Source: Shimia_B sp038525525 (lineage in GTDB: Bacteria; Pseudomonadota; Alphaproteobacteria; Rhodobacterales; Rhodobacteraceae). Taken from it: DNA of 64,000 nt. Of the stretch, positions 33,501-46,953 are shown in pieces. The notes under the pieces are model-generated. The model saw nothing but the letters and a program-made list of their open reading frames with translations. It did no database searches and was not told the origin of the DNA. The DNA is taken from positions 434,001 through 498,000 of the forward strand of contig JBCBHO010000003.1 in NCBI GenBank assembly GCA_038525525.1. The letters run 5' to 3'. Every line of letters begins with the position of its first letter. The first letter of the stretch is position 1. The position numbers and the translations under genes were made by a program.

Positions 33501-36500
33501 CGCGGCACTCGTAAACGCTGGCCAGGACGTCACGATATCGAGCACGTCCGGCCTCGATGTCACTGGCAATGCCACCAACGGAAATGGTGGCCTCGTGGCT
33601 GTCGGCAACACCAAGATCGACATTGACAGCACTGATAATGGCCGCGCCAAGGCGGAAACGATCATCGGGGCGGGCACCCAGATCGTGGCCGGTGACGATT
33701 TCGGAATGACGTCGGATTTCGACGGAGACATCGTTGCTTCCACCCGGTCGACGACTGGCGGTTTTGTCGGCGTGGCCAATGCTGACACCGAGGTCGATGC
33801 CGGCTTCGACAGCACGAGCACCATTGGCAACAACGCCGTGATCCTGGTGGGCGATTATGCCCGCATAGCCACGCTCGGCGCGATGACCGGCAGTGTCAGT
33901 GCCACAGCGCGCGGCATCGGCTTCGGCGGCGACGGGGATGCGGACTCCCACTACCGGGTCAACGACACCAATTCCACGGTCACGGTGGGCAACGGTGCGA
34001 TCCTGGAAGCAACCGAGACCAGCCTCCAGGCGGGGCTCTCCGACAGCAATATCGATGCCCGCGCCGATGGCCGCGGGGGCGGCTTCTACAGCGAGGGCGA
34101 AGCCCGCGCGGAGGCCCGCCTCGACGGGGATGCCCATGTCATCGTGCAGTCCAATGCCGAAGTGACAGGCTGGGAGGGCGTCGATTTCATCGCGCTCAAT
34201 GAAGACAACCGGCTTTATTCCAACGCGTTCGCGCGCTCGACGGGCCTCTTTGGCTATGTGCGCGCCGATGGCTTCTCGCGCGGCATTCTGGAGGCCTCTG
34301 TGAACGGCGCAGCGGACGCGCTGGTCACGGCAGGGCCCCGCGACGAAGGGCCTGCGGGCAATCTGGCCTTCTTCGACTACGCCGAAGAGCCCGCTGGTGC
34401 GCCTCAGCGGCTGGCCTTCTTCGTGCAGACCGACACCACGGGTTCAAACATCAACAGCGACGCCAATGCGTCCAAGCGCTCGCTGGCCTCAGGTGGTGAC
34501 AATAACGGCTCTGAAACCCGTACCTTCAACAATCCCATCGCGTTCAGCAGCGACGTGCTGATCCTGTCTGGCCGCTCGCCAGAATTGGTGGTCAATGCAG
34601 CGGGCGTGATCACCTCGGCCATCAACATCACCGTCAATGACGATGTGGATCCGCTTGACGCCATCGACCGGACAGAGGCCACTTCGGGCGCGATCCAGCG
34701 CGACAAAATCTACGTCAACGACATCGAAAACCCCGGCGCGGGCGACGTGGCGTTTCTGTCTGATGACAGCATTTCGGGCTCTGGCGGCACCTGGACCTTC
34801 CGGGAGTCCGCGGAGCGAGTGACCATCGCGAACGCGTCCAACCTCGACATCCAAATCAACGACATTGACGTGCTCGAGGGCCGCCAGCCTCTGGTCTCTT
34901 TCAATCCGGTGACCCAGGCGGCTGGCAATGTCACCATCAATTTCGACATCGAAGCGGAAGTGGCGCCAAGCCTCGTTGAGATCACCAACACCGGGACCGG
35001 CGACGTCGAACTCAACGGTGTCATCAACAACCCCATTGGCACGACGACGATCGTGAACACGCAAGGCTCGGTCATCGCGACACAGCCCCGTGACAGCTCA
35101 CTCATCCGTAGCCAGACGCTCAATATCGACGCCGCATCGGATGTCGGAATCGAGGGCGGCGCGCGAGTCAATCTCGATATGGTCGAGAGCGCGGGTGTCC
35201 CGGTGGCCTTCGAATTCACCACTGGCCAGGTGAGCGGTCTCACGGACCAGATCTTCCTCGGCCAGGGCAACAAGTTCTATACCGGGCAGCTCGTGCAATA
35301 CACCGCCGCCAGCACGCCCATCGGCGGTCTGGTGAGCGGCAACTTCTACTATGTGGAGATGTCAGCGGACAACCAGGCGGTGACGCTCTTTGACAATGCC
35401 GGGTTGAGCGGAGATGCCGTGGATCTGTCCACCTCGGGCTCCCTTGCTAACACGCACAGCTTCATCTCTGCAGAAACGCTCACCGTGGATGCGGGCAATG
35501 ACGCCTATCTCGATATCCGAGCGCTGCTGCGCCAGGACGTGGCGGGCGACTACGTGGTCAAGGTCGACCGCGTGGCGGCGGGCGACGACGCGGACGTGCT
35601 CTTGCGCGCCACGCTGGAACAATCCGGCCAAGGCTTCTCGAGCGGTGTCATCGTCAAGTACCCGACGAACGAGGAAGGCGTGTTCTTCCAGAACTTCCGC
35701 AACAATGTGGGCAGCCCCCAAGGTCTTGGACGCGGCGCCTTCGCCACCGGCGGCACCGAACGGGCCACGACCTATGATTTCCGAGGCCTCGACCCCGATA
35801 CCGGCGTGCGGACGCTGCCGGGCTTGCAATCAGGTGCCAACTCAGGAGACGGCAACACGGTCGTGACCGCCGCTGAACCCGATCCGTCCGATACCCGCAT
35901 CAACGTGCTGGGGCTCGTGGAAGTGGATACCACCGGGGCGACGCCCGGTGAGGGCCACACCTCGGTCCTGACAAACGGCTGGATCGCGCTCACAGAGATC
36001 TCCGGCGACTTCCGCATCGGCACGATCACATCCACCGATGACGACGTATTGCTCTATTCGCCCGTCAGCTTTGTGGACGCTCAGAACGACCCCAACACTC
36101 TGGCCGCCGATGTCACCGGCCAGAATGTGACACTGGTGGCAGCCTCGGCGCTGATAAACCCGGAACCGGCACAAGTGCCCGGCCAGGTGATCAACCCCAC
36201 GCTCCTTGCTAGCGGCAATAGCGGCGGCATCGGGCGCGCGGACAATTTCCTGGAGATCGACAGCGGCACTGACAACGCGGGCGTCCTGCGCGCCTTCGAT
36301 CAGCTGGGCACCAGCACGCCGGGCACCTTCATTGATGAGGTGGCCGGCGATCTGCGCATCCATACCGTCCACTCCCTCGCCGATGTGGCGCTGCGCACCG
36401 TGGATGGCGCGGTCATCGACGCCCGCGGCGACGATGCGGCGAACGCCTTGGGCCAGGCGGTCGACATCGACGCCCATGGCGCCGGGGCCACAATCGGCAC

Positions 36501-39500
36501 CTCAGGCAACGAGCTTGAGATCGACAGCTCGCGCGGCTCCACTGGGGAGACCGGCGTGGCGGCCGGCGGCGATGACGTCGCGCTCGAGGCCACCGGCGAC
36601 ATCTACGTCGAAGAGGTTGACGGCTATCTGCGACTTCTCCTGGCCCACAGCTATCTCGGCGACATCAACCTCGTGGTGCGCGAAAGCGCTGACCTCGACG
36701 AGAATCTGATCCTGGTGGAAAGCGGCACGGCCCGCTTTGCCGAGGACGACACCACGGCCCCGGCCAACCAGGCCGATGGCCCCCGCACAGTCGCCAATGG
36801 CACGATTTTTGCCGAAGACGGCTTCGTGCGCCTTCTCATCGGCGACAACGTCACCACAAGCGACAACGCGGATCTTCTGGCCGCAGAACGGATCGAGATC
36901 GTTGCGGACTTCCAAGACGCCGATGCAGGCTTTGGAGTTGACGTGATCCTACAAGGCCGCATCATCGCGGGCGCTGACCTTGAAACCGCAGGCAGCCAAG
37001 GCCCCTTGGGTAATCCCCTCGGCGTGGCGCTCCCGACCTTCACGGCGCCCCAGCACTTGACCACCATCACAACCGGCGCGGATGTCGACCTGATCCAGTT
37101 CGGCGATGCGAGCGGCGTGGCCGGGACCACCGTGCAGGGCCAGGACGGTTATGTCTTCCTCGGGTCCAAGACGCAGGTCTTCGGCGGCGAAGGCGAAGAC
37201 CTCCTGCAGGTCTTCTACTTGCAAGACACCGCCACGGTGACCTCGCCGGCGCAGCTCGCGGCGCTCACAGCCCTCGGCCATCAGGACGCCGAGCACACGC
37301 TCCGCCTCGACGGCCAGAGTGCCACGGACACCTATGAGGTCTTCACGCTAGGCTCGAATGGCCCTGACCAACGCAACTACATTGTCAACGCGCTCGATAC
37401 CGGGCTTGAGGATGACGGCGTGGATGAGCTCTTCGTCTACGGCAACACCACAGAAGACGACATCTTCCTGCTGCGTCAGGCCTCCTTCCTGCCCAACGAG
37501 GCAGCCGACAATCCGGGCTATGTGGCGCTCGTCCACGGCGATGAGGAGACCTATCGCGACACCATCACCGGCAACGAGCCCTCCGCGGAAGTGCAGCGCA
37601 TTAGCTACGACACCGCGATCAACGGGCGGCTTTCGGTTCTGGGTCTTGGCGGAGACGACGCGTTCTTTGTCGACGACACGTCCGTTATCACCACGCTCGA
37701 TGGCGGTGCAGGGGACGACTCGTTCGAGATCGGCCAGATCTACGGTCTCAAGCGCACCAATGCTGATGCCGGCCTCCTGGCGCAGGATGAATTCCCGAAC
37801 CTCGTGGCCACCACGCGTGGCTTCCTGTCCGCAGGCACCAACTCCCCGCTTCTGGCCCAGGGTGGGTCGGGCAATGACGAATTCACCGTCTATTCCAACC
37901 AGTCAGAGCTGCGCCTCGAAGGCGGGGACAATGACGACATCTTCACAGTCCGCGCCTTCGCGCTGGCGCTCGTGGACGGCAATGGCGACCTGATCCTCGA
38001 TGAAAACGGGATCCCGCAGCCGATCATCGGCGCGGCCGGGTTCTCCTCAGACCGTCCCGTGGACGTGCGCACCGGCGGCGGCAATGACGAGGTCCGCTAC
38101 AACGTCAACGCCCCGGTCTCCATCGAAGGCGGCGCGGGCTTTGACAAGGTGGTGATACTCGGCACCGAATTCGCCGATGATTTCGTCATCACCGAGGACG
38201 GCGTGCTCGGCGCGGGCCTCAATGTCCGCTACGACACCATCGAGGTGATCGAGGTCGACGGCCTCGAGGGCGATGACGAGTTCTTCGTCCAGTCCACCGC
38301 CTTCGGCGTGTCCTACCGCATTATCGGCGGGCTGGGTTCCGACACGATCAATGTGACCGGCGACGTGACCGAAGACATCGTTACCCGGGAACTCGAGGGT
38401 GCTGCAGGGGCGGTCAACCACTTGGTGAGTTCTGACGACGTGGCCTATGACGGTCTCCTCGTCGACGGGTTCGACTACAACGTGGCCACCGAGGAAGATG
38501 GCCTCGTGGTGATCGAGGAATCGGGTGGCTTCACCTCGATCTTCGAAGGTGGCGAGGCCTTTGCCACCGACAGCTACACCGTTCGCTTGGCCCAAGCGCT
38601 AACCGGCTCCCAGGTGGTCTATGTGACCGTTTCGGCCGCGCGCAGCAGCCAGGAAGAACAAGACGGCACGCTCCTTAATCCCGCGCCGCTGGTTGGCGGC
38701 CCCGGGGACAGCTTCTGGCTCTCGCCCGATGCGCCGACGAACCCGCTTCTGCCGACCGAGGCTGACTTCCAGCGCACAGTCACCGTGGACGGCCTGCCGG
38801 TTCAGGTGCCTGACCGCGCCATGGTGCTGCGCTTTGACGCCGGCAACTGGGCCGATGCCCAGACCGTGCACCTCTTTGCCGTGGACGATGACCGGTCCGA
38901 AGGCGACGTCGTCGCCGTGGCACAGCACAGCGTGATCTCCGACGTGGAAGCCTATGACGGCATCGCTGTGCGCAATGTCGAGGTCGATATCCGCGACAAC
39001 GACACGCCCGGCGTGCAGATCCTGGAAATCGACGCCCGTGAGCGCGCCATGAGCGGCATGATCGTCGAAGACCAGGACACCACCGTGATCGAAGGCGATG
39101 CCACGACGGGCCTGGCTGACGAGCTCTTCGTGACGCTCTCCAAGGCGCCGCAGGTCGGTGAGACGGTCGTCGTCAACCTCAACCTCGATGCCGCGGCCGA
39201 TCAGGACATCAAGCTTTCCAGCACTGATAGCCGCTTCCAGATCGTGAACGGCGTGGCGCAGTTGACCTTTGACAGCACCAACTGGGATGACGGCGTGATC
39301 GTCATCGTGGAAGCGCGCGATGATGCGAGGGTCGAAGACCCGGACGGCGCCGTGATCGCCTTTGCGCTCAATGAGACCGCGACGACGGATGCAAGCTATA
39401 TCTTCCCGAACCTTCGGTCCGGCAACGGCCTCTTCGAGGTCACCGTGCTCGACAATGACACGGCAGGTGCCCTGGCACAGCAATCGGGCGGTAGCACGCT

Positions 39501-42500
39501 CCTCATCCCCGATGATCCAAGCACTGTCGCAGATGACACCGTCACTGACGACTACACGCTGCGTCTGACCGGCGCGCCAGAAGTGGGCACGACCGTCGAC
39601 ATCGCGATCCTGACCGACGGCCTGGCCGATGTGGTAAGCGTCGGCGGCGTGGCCGTGACGCCTGCCGACTACGCGGAGATCGGTGGCCTCCAAGCCAGCG
39701 AGGCTTTCCGTGGCGAAAGCAGCTTTGCCAATCAGGGCGGCGTGGGAACGATTTCCCGCTCCGGCGTTGCAGAGGGCTTTGGCTCGTTCATTTCTGAGGG
39801 GTTCGAGGCAGGCCAGCAAATCCGCATTTCCGATGCGGGCTCGGGCATCAATGGCGATTACGTCATCGCCACGGTCACCGACCTGACCATCACGCTGACG
39901 ACAAGCTTCACCGCCGCTGGAACGACCGTCGCCCCGGACGGTGCCATCGCCACGCTCGCGAATGTCGGCCTTTTCGAAGGGAATGTGACGACCGCGCTCG
40001 ACGCCGATCCGCAATTCGGTGGCGAACAGCTCGTACGCAGCGACAATGGCAGCTGGCTGGCTGACGGCTTCCTCGAAGGCCAGTGGATCCGCGTCTTCGA
40101 GGCTGGCATTCAGGCGAACTTCTTCGAGGCCAAGATCGAACTGATCCGCGGCGATAACGAGGGCAAAGATGAGAAGCTGCAGATCACCGAGTTCAGCGCG
40201 CTTCCCGCCTGGCTGACAGATGCGGCTTCCGACGATATCCGCGTGGTGCGCATCGCACCGCAAGCGACCTTCGACAGCAGCAATTTCTGGATCCAGCAGG
40301 AGATCGAGCTGGCGGCAGACACGCTCTTTGAGGAGCCGATCAGCCGCGAAGGGGCAAAAGTATTCCCTGCCTCTGCGCATCTTCTGTCGAAGCTGCGCGG
40401 ACCGCTTCAGGTCGAAGGTGGCGTCTCAGGCGCGGACCGCTCCTTGAAGAACGGCCTCAAGCTGCCGGGTGAGGGTGATGATTTCCTCTTCGAGATCAAT
40501 GCGCAGGCCCCGGAAAGCCAGCAGATCGACGTGCTCAACATGTTCAACGACAGCAGCCAAGAGAATGGCTCGGGCGTCATGACAGAGACCACGCTCACGG
40601 GCTACGGCATGGCCGATACGCTGGACTTCGGGCCGGGCTCAAATAACGAGTTCGGCGAGCCTGTGGTGGTGCCCGGCGGCATCAGCTGGGGCCGTATCAC
40701 GCTGGGCGGCGACGGCGGCTTCTCCACCGATGAGGGCGTCAGCACAATCGAAGTGGTCAACCTGATGCTGGGCGAGGGCAATGACCGCCTCGACATCACG
40801 GGCACGCTTAACAATGTCTCCGGCGTCGACACCACCGGCACGTTCACCGTCACCCCGGATGGCAGCGATGGCGGCACGATCAGCCGCGCCGATATCGACT
40901 GGCTCGCGCTGGGTTTCCTGCCCGGCCAGAGTGTGGAAATCGACGGCGTGGATGGCCGCTGGACGGTGGCCTCCGTGGAGGATGCCACCGCCGATCCCAA
41001 CGACAATTCCATCCTGGTGCTGACCGGCGATCCGCTCCCCGCGCTCACCGGTGAGATCACCGTGCGCGCCTTCGACGCGCTGGTGGAAACCGCCGGTAGT
41101 TTTGCTGTGGCCACGTCCGGTGCCTTCACCACGGTCACCCGCAGCGACGGCGGCAACTGGAACGATGACAACTTCCTCGAAGGGCACCTGGTGCGCGTGG
41201 AAGGAGAAGGCATCGACCAATCGGTGCGCCTCGTGGAAATTTCCGAGGACGGGCTGACGCTCACGCTCGAAAATGCCGATCTGCCTGGTACTGCGATACT
41301 CGACCTCACGCTTTCGGTGCAGGGTCCCCATGGCGGCCTCACGACGGTCCATGGCGGCGGCAACCGTCTCCTTGACCTGCATCTCGACCTTCTGGCCGAG
41401 AACGCCACGGAAACCGGGGCCGTGCTTACGCGCCTCGACGGACTCAGCTGGACCGAAGACGGCTTTACCGTGGGCGCCTTCGTGCAGCTCAACGGCGAAA
41501 GCAGCACCCGACAGATCATCGACATCGTCGATGCCGATCCGAGCCTCGCGCCCGGAGACGCCTTCGCAACTTGGGGCACCGGAGCGGTGCTCATCCTCGA
41601 TGGCGGACCGCTTGATGCGACGGGCACCTTGAGCGGGGCCAAGATTCACGTCTCCAAGCCCGGCTTCGTGGAAACCACCGTGACGCTTGATCTCGATTGC
41701 TGCGACAAGGGGGAGAGTACGCTCGAGCTCGTCAGCTCAGACCTCTGGGCCGATATCGGCTTCTTCATTGGTCAGGAAGTGACCATCGAAGGCCTGCCCG
41801 GGGTCTCCATCGTCCAGAGCATCGACGGCAACACCATGATCGTGGCCAACGAGAATGTAGGTCTGCCCATCGAGGGCGAAGTGAGCGTTTCGGGCTTCAA
41901 TCCGCGCATTGACGGCGGCAAGCTCGTGGGCGGCGACCACTTCGTTGTCACTGGCGGTGCGGGCCCTGACAGCCCCCTCGTGATCTACGGCGACACGAGC
42001 CAGGACGGGAACTGGTATGCTGGCCAGCCGAACAATGTGCTCGGCTATGATTTCGGCGAAAAGCCCTTCGATCCGTTCCCGAACCTGCCTGATGGCGACA
42101 ACGAGGACGACGAATGGGTAATGCCGCTGGCCAATCCATTCGACTTCGCAGGCAACGACATCATCGACGCTTCCGCACTCTTTGCAGATCGTGCGAGCAC
42201 TGATTTGCCATCAGTGGGCATCACGGCTTATGGCGGCGCGGGTGACGATCTCATCATCGGCAGCCAGACCGGCGATCACCTCGCCGGGGGCTCGGGCAAT
42301 GACACGATCTTGGGACAGCGGGGTTCGGACCACGCCTACGGTGATAGCGGTGTGAACGTAGATATCTTTACCCGCGCGCTCTTCATCACCACGGTGGATG
42401 GCAGCCCGGCACCGACGCTGAACGGCGCCGCAATTTCTGATGGCACAGTCCTGCAACCGGCCCCATCGCCGGTGCGTGACGACCTCACAGCAGGGACGGA

Positions 42501-45500
42501 CCTTATCTTTGGCGACGGGGAAGGCAGCGCCGAGGGCGGCGCTACGGCAGAAGACGCCGCATTCCGCGACATAATCTTCGGCGATCACGGCCGCGTTGAG
42601 CAGCTCGTTAAGGATCCCAATCTGCCGCCGGTCCTGCTCCAGAAGATCCAGACGACGACGCTCGATACTGTCACCGAGATCGTGGGCGTGGGCACTGACA
42701 ACGGCGCCAATGACTTCCTGATGGGCGGTGAAGGGCAGGACATCTTGATGGGCGGCGCGGGCGATGATCGCATCGAAACGGGCCTCCTCCAGAATCTCCG
42801 CGACGTCGTCTTCGGCGACAATGGCCGGGTGACCCTGAACGGCTCTGAAAGCTTCGATGGACCCTCGGAAGAGGACGAAACAGGCGAAGAATTCACCACC
42901 CTCAGTTTCAATTTCGACAGCCGGCCCGGGCAATCCACGGTGGACGACGTCGCAGGCACGGATCAATCCGTCTCGACCACGGGTATACCCGCACCGCGCG
43001 ATGAAACCTGGAACAACCTCGTCAATCTCAGCGGCACCTTTGGCAATGAGGCTGGCGAGTTCATCCTCGATGACAACGGCGCCGACGTGCGCGGCATCGA
43101 TGTCTCTTGGCGGGTCAAGAAGAACAATGAGCCGATTTACGACGATCCGATACGCGATGATGGCTTCGGCTATACCGACGCCAATTATGGTGGCGAAGAC
43201 ATCTTCTTGGACGACGAGGATTACGAAGATCCTAGCCGATTCGACGAGAAGCAGCGGACCCGTGGCGATGCCCACAACCAGCTGCCCAACGGGGTCAATT
43301 CTGACAATAGCCTCTTCGAAGGCTATCTCTTCACTAGCCGGACCAACACGATCGAACTGGTGGTAGAAGGGCTCGACACCCATTTCTCAGAATACGACAT
43401 CTACATCTATCTCGATGCCGATAACGGCCGCACTGCCCGTGAAGGTGACGCAGTGCGCGTGGTTTCGATTGGACCGGGCAATTCCTACTTTGTGAGCGAT
43501 CCGCGCGGGGTGCATTTCGACGGAACCTATATCCAAGCGACTTCCCAAGATCCAAATGCTCCTACCCAAGGTAATTACGTCGCCCAGGGCGGGTTGACCG
43601 ATGGTCGGGTGGTGGTCGAGATCACGGCGCCCGAGGATGCATTGCAGCGCACCCGCCCGGTCATCGCGGGCTTCCAGATCGTGGGTCGCTCCCACCCCAT
43701 TGATCGGGCGGAATCCGTCGATCTCGAGGGCGGTGGGAATGACGCGATCTACACTGGCGGCGGCGACGACCTCGTCTTTGGCGGCACCGGAAATGACTGG
43801 ATCGACACTGCCGGGGACGCCGATGTCGGGCATCTCGACTTCGACAATGTCTTTGGCGACAACGGTCGCGCGACGCTTAAACTGGTGGATCCGATCGAAA
43901 GCGACGCCGATGATCGCATGGGCGATCTGCGCGAAATGGAAAGCCTTGAAATCTCGGAGGCGTTCAGCTTCGACGACATCATCATCACCGGCAACGGCGA
44001 GGACGCGGTGATCGGCGGTCAGGGCAATGACTGCATCGAAACCGGTGATACCGGGATCCACAACGCTGTCGATGACGCGCTCTCAGGCGCCGATATCTCC
44101 ACGATTGGCATCAACTTCGCGTCCGGCGAGAGCGAAAGCTTCGTCGAAGGTCGACTGGGCTACGTATCCGCTGACGGCTGGAACAACATCGACAACGGGG
44201 ACCTCGGGGACTTCAACGACCCCACTGACGGGCTCAACGATGAGAACGGCTTCAAGGGCAATGAGGCCGAGCGCTACACGACAGCCGAAGGCGCCACGAT
44301 CCTCGTGGGAAGAGATCTCGATAGCGACAGGCCACGGCGCGTCTTCACCGATCCCAACCTGGCGGTGAACCCTGACACGCAGAATGGGCGGCTCTACAAC
44401 GGCTTCATCAAGTCCGGGAACCCCTTCGTCATGGGCGTCGATATGGGCAACATCGAACAAGCGCTCGGCACCGCCGCGCCCTACGATGTCTACCTCTATG
44501 TCGGCAGCGGCCTCGAAGACCGTCGCTTTGATCCCGATATCCGCCTTATCGGCGGGGACGGCACCGAGTTCACCACCGATGATCGGCGGCCAACGGAATT
44601 CCGCGGGGAATTCGTGGCCTTCGACCCTGCCAACCCACTGACGCCGGCCAATGTGGTGATTTTCCGCAACGTGGTAGGCGACAACTTCTCGGTGCGGATC
44701 GCAGGCTCTGACGTCGACGGTGACAACGACCAGCGCAATCTGGTGACTCTCGCGGGCCTGCAGATCGTAGGCGGTGCGGATAAGGACAACATCGTCCCAC
44801 AGGGTGATTTTGACAGCGACCGCGTTCTGGGCGACCAGGGCGAGATCCGCCTGCTGGACCGCGAAGTCTACGACATGCGCTCTGAGTCGACCGGCGTGAC
44901 CAATGCCGTGGACAAGATCACTACCGGCGATGACGGAGACGTCGTGGTCGGCGGTGACGGCGCGGACTTCATCTACGGCGAAGACGGCGACGATGTCTTT
45001 GCCGGCGACAACGCTGTGATCCGCCTCTTCGACGGCGAGGTGATCCAGATCAACATCGCCGATGAGGCTAAGCGCTTCCCAAGCGCCTTGGTCACCGCGC
45101 CTGATTTCGATCCTTTCGCGGCCACGGGTGTCCAGCTCATCGCGGCGGATGTCGGCTTTGACGACACCATTGATCTTGGCCGCGGCGATGACTGGGCCTT
45201 CGGCGGTGGCGGTGATGACAGCTACATCTTCGCAGGCTCGCGTCTGGGCAGCGATACGCTGGTAGAAGCTGGGACCTTCGACAACACGACCGATCCAGAC
45301 GATGACGGCGACGGCCAGCCCGGCGTCGATATCCCGGCGGGTCTGTTGAACGACACCGGCGACGTGCTCGACTTCAGCAACTTCCACACCAGCGTGAATG
45401 TGCGCCTGCAAGTAACGGAGAGCCGCGCCTATAGCGACCAAACCACGCTCGGCGATCTCGACGGGACGCTGAAGCTCTTCTCCGGCGATGCTTTCGAGGA

Positions 45501-46863
45501 CATCGTGGGCACCGAATTCGACGACTTCCTGCGTGCCAACAATCGCGGCAACGCGATCATGGGCCTTGGCGGCGACGATGAAATCCAGACCGGTGGCGGC
45601 AATGACTTCGTCGATGCCGGCAGCGGAAATGATCTGATCTGGATGGGCCTCGATGCCGATGACGACGACTTCTTTGTCCCCGGCGCGACTGCAGAGACTG
45701 TCTGGCGTCACGTGGGTCTGGGCGGTGATGGCAATGACATCTTCTACCTGAGTAACGGAATCGACCTCGTCGATGGCGGGGACGGTAATGACCGTCTCTT
45801 CGGCGGCGGCTTTGACGGCGAAAGCGGTCCGAGTAGCCAGCCTGGCGATGTGCTCTTCGGTGGGGACGGCAACGACCTCCTCGAAGGCGGCCGCGGCATC
45901 GATACGGTCGTCGGCGAAGGCGGCGCGGACTTCCTGCGCGCAGGCCTGGGAGACACGGAACTCGAAGCCAGCCTCAACCCTGCTCTTCGGGACACGCTGA
46001 TCGCCGACCGGCTTGCCGCCTTCGATCTGGCGGCGGGGCGGAGCGACTTCATCTTTGTCGCTGCACCGGGTGAAGGGCTCGAAGCCAAGGTGGCACCCTT
46101 TGTGGCCACGATCCCGGCGCCCGTTCCATGCCCTGAGCACGCTTTGCTCAACCTCACAGCGGCCACGGCGCCGGCGGAAGATGCGCCGGAAATCCTGGAC
46201 ACGCTGGAGCAAAGAGAGGCCGAGATCGTCCTCGACGCCGCCAAGGCGCTCTGGATCGAAAGTGGCCATCTCGATGGCTCTCAAATTGCGGCGCTCAATG
46301 CCGCGAGCGTGGCTGTGACCGACCTCGACGGCCTCACTCTGGCCAATGCCGGTGCGCATATGGTGCGCGTTGATGCCGATGCTGCCGGCCATGGGTGGTT
46401 CGTCGATGTCAGCCCGGCCTATGTCGCAGGCTTTGAGCCTGATGACGCGGGTGTCCTTCGAGCCGTCCCGGGCAGCGAGGCCGAGGGCCACATGGATCTT
46501 CTCAGCGTGCTCACCCATGAACTGGGTCATGTGCTGGGCTACAATCACATCGAAACGCATGATCCTAGCCACGTGATGAACGAGACGCTCGAGATCGGTA
46601 CGCGGTTCGACGCGCCGACTGTGGAGGTCTTTGACCCGGTCACAGGCAGCTTCACCGATGCCGACACAGCGCGGGGTTTGGCCGCCATGGGAGAGATGAT
46701 GGAGCCTGCCATGCTGGCTTCCACAAACCTCGCGCTGCCCGGCTCTGGGACGGATGAGCGAGATCATCGCGACACTCAAAGCATTGCCTCAGACATCGTG
46801 ATCCAGTGGCGCGGAGGTGCCAGTGGCTTCATGCATCGTCTCTCGGCGTTCTTCGGAAGGTGA
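18587..46863 (+). CDS. Giant LEPR-XLL-type surface protein with RTX repeats and C-terminal metalloprotease motif
   Basis: One gene of about 9,400 codons, interrupted only by an N gap at 23070-23167; the apparent frame change there comes from the arbitrary gap length. The ATG at 18587 (purine-rich site upstream) is preferred over 18455. Residues 51-64 carry a LEPR-XLL-like motif (IESLEQRYLLSADA). Up to about 31.65 kb the protein is beta-rich repeats of the form 'G.GvG.avAinv....A.ig.ga', with super-repeats of about 386 residues. From 31.7 to 42 kb come 'GDxVxY' and 'W..dGF..G' modules and Calx-beta-like segments. From 42.2 to 46 kb scattered RTX nonapeptides appear. HELGHVLGYNH at 46516-46548, followed by a 'VMNETL' Met-turn-like segment, is the zinc-binding signature of metzincins. 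It is probably a secreted adhesin or surface-layer protein, exported by the flanking machinery. Confidence 0.88.
18740..18790 (+). other. LEPR-XLL-like N-terminal motif
   Basis: The encoded segment IESLEQRYLLSADA (about residues 51-64 of the giant protein) matches the LEPR-x-LL motif of large secreted bacterial proteins, with Gln in place of Pro. It follows an Arg-rich stretch (RRRR at about 37-40). The motif may serve in targeting or processing; its function is not established. Confidence 0.7.
21833..22003 (+). repeat. Near-exact long repeat, copy 1
   Basis: This 171-base segment recurs 1158 bases (386 codons) downstream, where its centre is replaced by the N gap. The first 79 bases and last 77 bases are identical in both copies. 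The middle 15 bases (21912-21926) are seen only here. Confidence 0.85.
22991..23244 (+). repeat. Near-exact long repeat, copy 2, containing the assembly gap
   Basis: The left 79 bases (22991-23069) and right 77 bases (23168-23244) are identical to the copy at 21833-22003. If the repeats were fully identical, only 15 bases would be missing instead of 98. Confidence 0.85.
23070..23167. other. Assembly gap (98 N)
   Basis: Sequence is unknown here. The coding frame before the gap has codons starting at positions 2 mod 3 and after it at 1 mod 3. The real missing length must therefore be a multiple of three if the gene is intact; 98 is not. A collapsed repeat unit could also be hidden. Confidence 0.95.
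32560..41840 (+). repeat. Dispersed 'W-x-x-x-GF-x-x-G' protein modules in the giant gene
   Basis: About seven divergent copies of a 50-90-residue module are seen, at about 32.58, 39.73, 40.03, 40.86, 41.12, 41.42 and 41.71 kb. Each has a pattern like 'R.DG..W..dGF..Gq.v.i.g..G.y.I..v....l.l'. Related 'HGL.tGD.V.Y' modules occur at about 31.71, 32.37 and 35.27 kb. They look like small beta domains. Confidence 0.6.
42234..45960 (+). repeat. RTX calcium-binding repeats in the giant protein
   Basis: Groups of GGxGxDxUx nonapeptides occur near 42.24, 42.72, 43.73, 43.99, 44.94, 45.18, 45.56, 45.72 and 45.85 kb, separated by non-repetitive segments. They support calcium-dependent folding outside the cell and type I export. 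Confidence 0.85.
46516..46548 (+). other. Zinc-binding metalloprotease motif HELGHVLGYNH in the giant protein
   Basis: The HExxHxxGxxH pattern is complete, with three His ligands and the catalytic Glu. A Met-turn-like VMNETL follows about 10 residues later. Upstream, 'VDADAAGHGWFVDVSP' is a segment I associate with similar C-terminal domains in other LEPR-XLL proteins. Protease activity is inferred, not shown. Confidence 0.75.
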
Positions 46864-46953
46864 CTTTTTCGGGGTAGCTGTTAACCCTTGGGGAAGGTGC
46901 CCCGTATCGCCTGTGTTTTGCGGGGCTGATCTGCGGCGAAAGACTCTGGTCCC

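Noticed and set aside
44083..46779. 898-codon open frame antisense to the end of the giant gene
   Set aside because: Its partner frame contains RTX repeats and a zinc motif; the antisense has none and is explained by GC-rich codon bias. The same applies to 21308-22864 and 38599-40380.
46884..46905. CCCTTGGGGAAGGTGCCCC as another operator before the GAF-HlyD gene
   Set aside because: The spacing and centre differ from the three matching sites.
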